From: Lycocorax pyrrhopterus obiensis
Taxonomy: Eukaryota; Chordata; Aves; Passeriformes; Paradisaeidae
Length of the DNA: 64,000 nt
Assembly: GCA_014706295.1 (NCBI GenBank)
Contig: JACSVZ010000037.1
Span: forward strand, 3,968,001-4,032,000
Reading direction: 5' to 3'
Positions 51,101 through 60,100 of this stretch are shown here, one piece after another (the stretch's first letter is position 1; every line of letters starts with the position of its first letter). The notes under the pieces were generated by a model. It was not told the DNA's origin. It searched no databases and saw nothing but the letters and a program-made list of their open reading frames with translations. A program made the position numbers and the translations under genes.

Positions 51101-54100
51101 TCCCTCTGAAGTTCTTGATTGCAGAGGGAATGGCTTGTGGCACAGAGCAAGATAAATGAGCTAGAATTTCCTGGGGGCGGGGGGATATCAGCTTTCCAGC
51201 ACTCCTAGCAGTGGGAAAGGCAAGCTGAGGCTCTTTTCCCTAACAAAGAAAACTTCTGCTCTTTCTGTTCCATCTCAGAGCATTTCTTCTCTCTTTATCT
51301 GGGGATGCTATGAAATGCAAACTTAAACACCTTAACTTGCTCTTTGCCCAAGAACAGGTGAGAGTGGCATCTGCTCTGGACATCCAGCACAGGTTTGGGA
51401 TCATTCCAGCCTGGCAGTCTCTCCCCTGGATGTGGATGTGCACAGGCACAGATCCCCCCCTTTCCACACAGACACCCCGGAGTGTGGCAGGAGCACCCTC
51501 AGCACTGCTGAACTCGCACAACCCCCCAAGTCACACCTTGCCCAGGCAAATCAGCTCTTCCCACCCCGGGCACTGTTGCCCTCTCCCATGGAATCATACA
51601 ACCTTGAGGTTGGAAAAGCCCTCTAAAACCACCGAGTCCAACCAGTACCCTGACAGTGCCGTGGTCACCACCAAACCATGTCCCCAGTGCCACATCCACA
51701 CGTTTTTTGAACGCTTCCAGGCACGGTGACTCCCCCACTCCCCTGGCCAGCCCATCGCAATGCCTGACCCAGTCGCTCCCCCTCCCACACCCCACACCAC
51801 CCGTGCCATCCCTCCAGCCCGGCCCGAGGGTGCCCCGGTGCGAGCCCCCCGCCCCTGCCCAAACCCCGCCCCGGGGCGGGGAGCGGGCCCGGCCGTGCCG
51901 CGGTCGGTACCTGTCGGGGAAGTGGCTGTCCCTGTGCTGGGGGAGGCCCTGCTTCCTGCGCTGGCTGGACGAGTTGCTGGCCGAGGGGATGTGCGCTTCC
52001 ATCGCGCCTGGGGTCCGCGCCGCCGCCGCCGCCACCTCCTGCCGCGCCCGGAGCAGATCTGGGGACAGCGGAGGGAAGGGATGAGGAGCTGCTGCTGCTG
52101 CCCGGCACCGAGCCCGCACCCCCCAGCCCCGGCCCCCGCTCGGACAGACAGACGGACACACGGACAGACAGAGTCACCCCCGCCCCGCTGCCGCCCGCGG
52201 CCGCTCCCCGGGGCCGCTCCGGGGCTGCTCGCGGCTCCCCGCGGGCGACAGCGCTGCCCCGGGGCTGCTCCCGGCCGTGCCCGCAGCCCCCGGGCGACAG
52301 CGGCTCCGCTGTCCCCCCCTTCCCCTGGCCACCCCCGCGGCTCGGGGCGGCTCTCGGGCGCCGGGGCGGCGGCGGAGCCCGGCGGGGAGCGGCGGCCCCG
52401 GCACTCACCCGGCCGAGCGGCTCCGGGCGCGATCCGCCCCCGCCGCCCAGGGAGTTTGGCAGCGGAGGAAATTGTGCAACTACGGCAGGGGGGTGGATTT
52501 GCTGTTTAATTGCCTTCCTGCCGGAGGGAGGGAGGGAAGGAGGGAGGGAAGGAGCGGAAAAAAGGGAGGGAAGGATGGAAGGAGGGATGGATGGATGCGA
52601 GGAGAGCAGGAGGAGAGGGAGGCATTCCCCAAACTCCCTCTCCCGGTCGGTCCCGAGCGGAGCCGCGCTGGCACCTGCCCCGCTCCCGCCGTGTCCCCTC
52701 CGCCGAGCCTATCGGGGCTGTGCCCGGGACCCCCGTCGGGGGCTCTGCAGGGCTGCCCCCGCCTGGCACAGCAAGGACAGGGAAGGGCTGGGCCCGGAGC
52801 CGCTGAGGATGGGGTACAGCAAGGGGCCCCTGGTCCCAGCCTTAGGCACGGCACTGCCAGGAGACAGCCGCAGGTCAGAAGGAAACACACCCCTCATTCA
52901 CCCTGCACTGCGCTGGCACCTGTGACCGGTGCCACCCCGCCCGTGACACCCGTGCAGCCCCTTCGGGGGGTCAGTGCAGAGTGGCTGCCCACACAGTGCC
53001 CTGGCATGGACAGAGCAGGCAAGGCCAGAACCACCTCAAGCACAGCCAAGGAGGGGAGGTGATGCAGGTACAGCCCGTGTGCCACTGCCCCAGCCTCAGG
53101 GAACAACAGGTGACAGGGACACCTGTGCCAGGCGCACTGAGGCTTTTCCAGGGAGCTGCTCTCTCCCAGTTAAGCATCAGGAGTCCCTCAGTCCCCGGAT
53201 CTGTATGAAATCCCCCCACACACAGCTCACATCCCACCCCGGAGCCTCTGCTGCCGTTCACGTGGTGCACAGGAAACATCCCCACAGAGGAAACCTCCTT
53301 CACCCTGCACCAGCCTGCCAAAGGAAACCAAAACACAGCTGGGGAGAGGAGCAGAGGCAGATTTATCTCAGCGAGCACACCCTGGGCAGCATCACACCTC
53401 AAACACTGACCCTGCACAGCCCTCACATCCAGCAGCACATTCACCTCTTCCCACAGCTGATTTGTAAAGCCACATTCCTGCAGGAGCATTGCACAACCCT
53501 GTAGATGCCACACTTCCCACCTCCTCGTCTTCCCTTTTCCCACCAGGCTCTTTTCCCTCGGTTCTGGGAATCCCAGCCACCCCTGTCCCTGCTGGCACCA
53601 AGATGTGCCCAGCCCAGCCCGAGCTCCATCAATCACAGCATCAAACACTTTGGTGATGGTCAGGGCTGAAGCCCCGAGGTGGGGTGAGAACATTCCCACA
53701 GCTGCTGTTTCTGCTGGCAGGAAGGGGGACAGTGGTGCCCGAATTTCTGGCCACATTCCTGCCCCTGTCCCCACGCCCCAGCCGAGGGGACAAACACTAA
53801 AATGACAATTCTGAACTGCACGAGTCCGTGAGAAACAGCCGAACACCATCAGATCACAGAAAAAGCCCAGAGAATTCGCCGAGCCAGGGAGACCGTGCAC
53901 CTCCAATGTTTATAAATTAATTATCTGAAAAACCCAGGTCACTCCTGATTGCCACGGCGGCTGTAATTTAGAAGCCTGGCGTGCAGCCAGCTCCAGGAGC
54001 CGCATTGATCCTGAATGACCGCAACAACCCCCGCACACACCCCCTCTCCTCTCCCCTTCCCCCTCCTCCCCTCCCCTGCGCCCCTTCCCTGCTGCCCAGA

Positions 54101-57100
54101 CCCCCCCGAGGATCTGTTATTTACAATCCTGCACTCTGACAGTTGGGAAATCAGATTGATTGACAGTGGGACGCTGGCGGATGGAGGTTCCAGGCACGGA
54201 GACAGACTGAATTCAGAATGTGGGATGAATGCCACTGGGAGAACGGGGGCGGAGGAGGGGGGCTGAAAAGCAATTAAAAAAAAAAGATTTCTAAATTATT
54301 AACATTTTTTAAATTATTAATGTTATTGGTGCCTCCATGTGAGCCCGCAGATAAACTGCGCTTTGTACTGGCACTAATAATTTATAGCCCAACCAGAGCC
54401 CTGTGGTGTGGAGACAATCCAAAAATACACCAAGTTTTGTCTTGTCAGTGTTCCCCGAGCGAGTCTGGCTGTGCAGGCGCCTCCTCCCCCCCTGCCCACC
54501 CCAAAACCCCAGCGTGACCCCCCCCCCCAACAAATGCTGATGAGACAATTTAATCATCATCATAAAAACACGTCAGGCTCTCAAGGTAATGAGCTGTTCT
54601 CATTATTCGGGGGGAAGGGGTGATCCCGGCTGTCCCCCAGCACACCCTGGTGGGATGGACACGTCCCTGTGTCCAGCAGCCACCCAGGGCCAGTGTCTGT
54701 CCCAGTGCTGGTCACACCCCATGTTCTGTGCTGTGTCCGAGCTCTGCTGGGCTGCACAGCCCCCACGTCACGGCTGAACATTCAGCACGTTCCTGTCTGC
54801 GAGTGCCACCCTTTTGTCACACCCTGTCCCTCCCTCTGCGTGTGTTCCCACACGTCCCTGTGCCACCCCAGCCCTGTGGCACACGGCTCTGCCCCTCAGC
54901 CATGAGCTGAGTTTGCAGGAGCTCTGCGATGCCTGGCACAGCCCAGCACCACCCGGAGCTGGTGCCACGCTCCCCACGGGGGCTGGGGCAGGTTTGTGCC
55001 GGGCCTTTGCTGATAAGCAAATCCTTCCTCCACAGCAATCGCCTTCCTGCCCCCAGAGAAGCCAATCAAATCAAACAGAGTGGAAAAGAAGACAGCCTCT
55101 TCATTAACCTAACAAGGAGCCCTGGGGATTTACACTCGAGACCAGAGATTCTCCTCCAGCTCTCGCTGGATGCTCTGCTGAGGCTGCTGGTGCTCCTGCC
55201 CTGCCTCAGCCAGGCGGGGATGTGCCAGCCCTGCACACCTCGGGCAGCAGAGGGACAGATCCTTGCACGGCTCTGCCCTTCAGTGACGCTCCAGCCCTCT
55301 GGAACAGCACCACCTCTGCCACGTCCCTGGCCGCGCCTGATCCAGCTGAGTTATTTCCCTCCCCTGCAGGAGAGGACTCGGGACAGGGCACGGCTTTGCT
55401 CGGCGTCAAACTGGGCCAGTGCCAGCAGGTTCTGCTCACCCGAGGGCAGGTGGAGTGGGTGAGGAGCCCGCACCTGTGGAGGGATGCTCGTGGATCCTGC
55501 ATCCAAGTGGGTCCAAGGTGATCCCGCAACCGCCTGGTGCCCCCTTTAGGCACAGCCCAGGACGCGCTGGATCCAGCCAGCTCCCTCCAAAACCCTGGGA
55601 AAGCCTTCCAGCAACCCCTCAATCCATGTGGGACCCATCAAATCCCGGGACTGCAGGACCTCCAGACACCGCTCCAGCCCCAGGAGAAGGCAGCAACATC
55701 ATCTCACCATTCCCATCCCTAAATGTCATGAGTGTCTGGCACTGCCTCCATCTCAGCCCCTGCTCCACACCAGAACCCAAATCTCTTGCTCCAGAGATTC
55801 CGAATACTCAGATGGACGCAAACTCTTGAAACAAGGGAAGAGAAGGACCCCCCTCACCTCCCTTGCAAAACACAGAGCACTGCTGCTGCTGCTGCATTCC
55901 AGCAAGGAAAAGCGCATCCCCATGGATGGCTGCAGGAGGAATCAGCATTTACAGACGGCCAAGGGGAGATTCCCCCACAAAGATGGACAAAGGCTCCGCA
56001 GGACCCCCTTCAGCAGGTGCACCACGCCACGTGCATCCATGGCCTGACAAACAGCCAGCACTGCAGCCCACCCACCCCTCAGCGCACGCAGGGCTCGGGG
56101 ACATTCCCAGACTCATCCCACGTGGAAGCAGAGCCCTACCTCCGTGGCTGGGCACTGCCATGCTGTTGGCCAGCTGGTAGAGCCGCTGCTGCTGCTGCTC
56201 CTCGAAGGTGCCGTGCTCGTTCAGGGCTGACATCATGCGCCTGTAGTGCTCCTCCGGGGTCATCTGCGTCACCGCCTCCTCCAGCAGAGGCGTGTGCGAG
56301 TTTTCTGAGGAGCACAAACATTTGGTCTTTTTTTTTTTTCAGAGCGAAATACAGTGGGAAATCAACATAAGTACAGGGACAGCACAGAAATAGAGAGGAA
56401 GAGGGGTAAAGGGACATTAGCACCAATTCCCACAGCTCTCTGTTGTCCCCACTGGGCCTGATGCACCAAGCTGCCACATCAGCTGTCCTTGTGCTTGAGA
56501 TGTACCATCAAATGTGGTCAAGACCACCTGCAACCTCCTAAATCTCCAAATTTACCTACAGGAAAGCCCACAGCACACAAAAAACCTCACCAACCTTTTT
56601 TTCCTTCCCCCTAAAGCACAAGCGCTGCATTGCAACAGCACAAAATCACCTGCAAGCTCTGTACCCTCAAAGGGGACAGGGAGGATGGAAGAGTTCACCG
56701 AGTTCTCAGCCCTTCATCTTTGGGGATGTGAGTTCTTTGTTCAGCTCATACCTGACCGGACAGGCACCTCTTTCCCTCACCTTTCTGAGCACTCAAAGGA
56801 CACCATGAAGTGAGAGATGCTCGAGCACCCAAGGGACAGTGCTGACATCCACCTGCCCACTCTCAGAGGGACATCTCAGGAGCAGGTTGTTTCCCATCTG
56901 TACCTGTGGCCAAGCACCCCGAGGCCACCCAAATCAGCCCCTCCCTCTCCACGTTCCCGGAATGACTGCAGATCCCGGGAGGGAGGTGCTCTGGGAAGGC
57001 CCTGCCTGCTCCGGGGGCAGGAGGGATCCCAGTCTGGCAGTCAGGGAGAGAAAACCACAGGGGTTTTGTGTTTACTGTAAGCACAGCTCACAGTAATTAC

Positions 57101-60100
57101 TGCTCTCCGCCTTGGCTGCTCCAACACTATTTTATCTTGGATCTTTCCCACAGGCAAAGCCTTTTCATTACTCAGAGAGGAACTCCCAGGCACACTCTGA
57201 GCAGGAAGAGGGGAAGGGAGCAGCAGGACGGGCTCCCCCCGCGCCGCAGCCACAGGACCACCGCGGTGCTCGGGGGGTGACAGGGCCACCCTCCCGTGTG
57301 CCCCGGGTTCCTGCTGCTCTCCAGCCTCCTCCTGCCGCTGGCAGAGCCCCTGGGGCAGCAGGGTGGCGATGCTGCTGCAGGGCTGCTCCAGAGCCACGGG
57401 GGTGGCACTTGGCACCCGATGCACAGGCACTGGAAATGCTGCTGGGAGGGGCCGTGGGTCTGTCCCGCAGGTGAGAGAAGGGCTCCTGTCAGGAAAGGTG
57501 AGTCTGGGACAGACAGAAACAGCCCAGGAGGCAGAGTGGCTGTGAAACGAGGCCCTGCCACAGCAGCTCAGGGACTGGTGCTGCCTTTGTCTGACACCCA
57601 AGCCACGGCACAGCCCAGCACAGGGGCTCAGGCTTTGGGGGATGCAGCTTTCACGGGCTGTGATGAAGCCACCCTCTCCCCAGAACACAGGAGGGAAACA
57701 CCATCATCATCATCATCATCATCATCACAATAATAATAATAAAATATAACAGTAGTAAAATATGATATAAAAATAGTGTAATAATGAATAATGATAATAA
57801 CAATGATAATTATAATGATGATTATGATAATAACAACAACAATAATAATAGCGTCTGAGCTGCACAGCATTTCGATACCGAAGGGTGGCATCCCTGGCTC
57901 CCAAGGCCCGTGCAAAAGGGAATGATTGCAGCTCAGGCCAGCCCTCCAGCACAGCGAGGGCTCTCCCTCAGCACAGCGCTCTGCCTGTCCCTGCAGCCGC
58001 AGCTCGGTGCCCCAGTGACACACATCTGCACCCCGGCACCGCTGCCTCCCTGCGCACAGCCCGGGTTCAGAGGCTGCTCCCGACCCCGCCGGGATGAGGA
58101 GCTGGGTTCCCACGCTGTCCTGGGTCCCCCACCCCAAAAACCAGACCCCAAAGGCAGGGGCTGCTCTGGAAACAGCCGTGCTGTGCCCGCTCCCTCAGTC
58201 CCACCCCAAACCTGCAAGACACCCATGGAAGCAGCAGGGGAGGGAGGAGAGGGCAGAATTCCCTTCCAGGTCTCCTGCCCACCAGGGAGGATTCCCTCCT
58301 CTTCCTCCTCCTCCTCTGCCCCTGCCACCTCCCCCAGGGATGCAGAAGCTCACGGTTTCAGTTCCTCCTGATGCTCTTACCCAAAGGTCTAAGGAGCAAA
58401 GCCACAGACCTGATTTAGAAAAACACCGATTTTTTTTTTCCCCCCACAGCTGTGTCATTAGAGCAAAAAAGGGAGGGGGGAGGGGATTTAATAACACTTA
58501 ATTACCATAAACTCTATCGGATCAGCCGCAGAGCAGATTTCAGGTGCAAGGAGGGGAGGGAGAATGGGGGTGGCGAGGAGAGGCTAAGAGGAAGGAGGAA
58601 TCCAGGGAAAGGCTGGATTTCCATGCTTAAAACTTGGAAGATTTCACATGACTCAGCCAGCAGTAATTCCAGCTTTGCTGGAGCTTTGCTGTCTGCTTTT
58701 GTCATTACCAGGGGTAATGCGGGAGACTGATCTCGCCAAATCTCCTGCAGCCGCCAGGTGTGAAATGGACTCTGGCACAGCCCTGGGGAGGCAGAGCCAA
58801 GCCAGGCATCTGCTGGGCCCTCTGCACACCCAGCACATCCCCTGTGCACCCCAGCCCAGGGGAGCCCAGCTCTCCCAGCTCCCATCCCTCTCCCACCCTC
58901 TGCCAGGGTCCTGCCAGCACAGCCACGGGAGCTCAGGCTCTTGGGCACTCAGGTTCTGCCCAGACCGAAGGACATTTCACTGCTGCACAGCCTCTCCACA
59001 ACATTTTCTAAGGCTCATCCTCCCCAGGCAATGCCAGACAGGACAGGAGCACCCAGCCTGTCCATCCCCCCTCCTGTCCTACAACAAACCCGTGACAGGC
59101 CAAGGTTCCCTTTCTTCAACCCCAGTCAGAGCTCAAGGAACCTGCAGCAAACCCATCTCAACCCAGACCCAAGGCCAGGGCTTGGTCAGCAGCTTTGGGG
59201 TCTTCTCTTGCCTGTGCCCACTCCTCCATGTTCAGCAGCCTGGGTTTGGGGGGCAGTGGCACTGTCAGCAAGAACGGGGCCAAAACCTCATTTCTTCCCT
59301 CGGCCTAATTGGACAGCTGCCAAAGCCACCAGCATATGGATGTCCCCCCAAAGGAGAGGGACAAACGGACAGAGGCTGGATCTGAGTTGCTCAGCTGCAG
59401 TCCAGCTCCAGTTCTGGGCTCCCTCGTTAACCAGAGACGCAGTGAGATGTTGTTTTGGTTTAAAAGGTCCACAATAGCACAGAAAGGAGGATGGCAGCAG
59501 GAGCAGCCTGTGAGCTCATCCACCCCCCCAGGGGGTGAGCCCAGTATCGTTCCCTACGTGTGTTTTCCAGCACTTCGTCCAGCCTGCTTTCCCGTCTCCC
59601 CAAGGCTCCTACCAGACGTGCTCTTCAGCAGCTCACACGGGAACCGAATCTTCCCGATTTTCCCTTTCCGCCACCCTCCAGCCGCGTTTCAGTCTCCAGG
59701 CAGTGGGGAAGGAGATCTCCAGCCACGCAGGAGCGAGGGTCTCACTGGGGAATTGTGTCCCCCGTGCCCTGCCAGCACAGCCCCGGCTCCGAGGCGCTCC
59801 CATTTCCACAGGAGACCGGGAACGTTCTGCTCTGCTTGACAGCGGCAGCGCGGCCCCATTTCCTCCGAGACACGGCTCCCTTTTGATCTCTGGAGCGAGC
59901 TCTGCGGAGGGGGCAGGGAAGGGAAGGAGGCTGCTTCCCTCTGGAAGGGTTTCCAGCCCTACAGGTGTTTTTTCGCTCAGCCCAGGAGCGGCAGTGATTT
60001 CCTTGGCCGCCTCTGCTCCCCTCGCCCCATCAGGAGCGGCCACGGCAGCGCGAGCTGAGCCACGGGGTCACTGCTCCTCTTCCAAGGCTCTTCCAGAGCC

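Larger units (their letters stand above)
44744..51910. other. SAMD11 7.2-kb intron
   Basis: Largest intron fully inside the window. Holds candidate elements at 45995-46440 and 47860-48060, a CACGTG-free AT-rich patch near 49965 (AATAATTAATTAATGACG) and another near 51085-51165, plus CR1 remnants. No exon is recognised. Confidence 0.5.
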
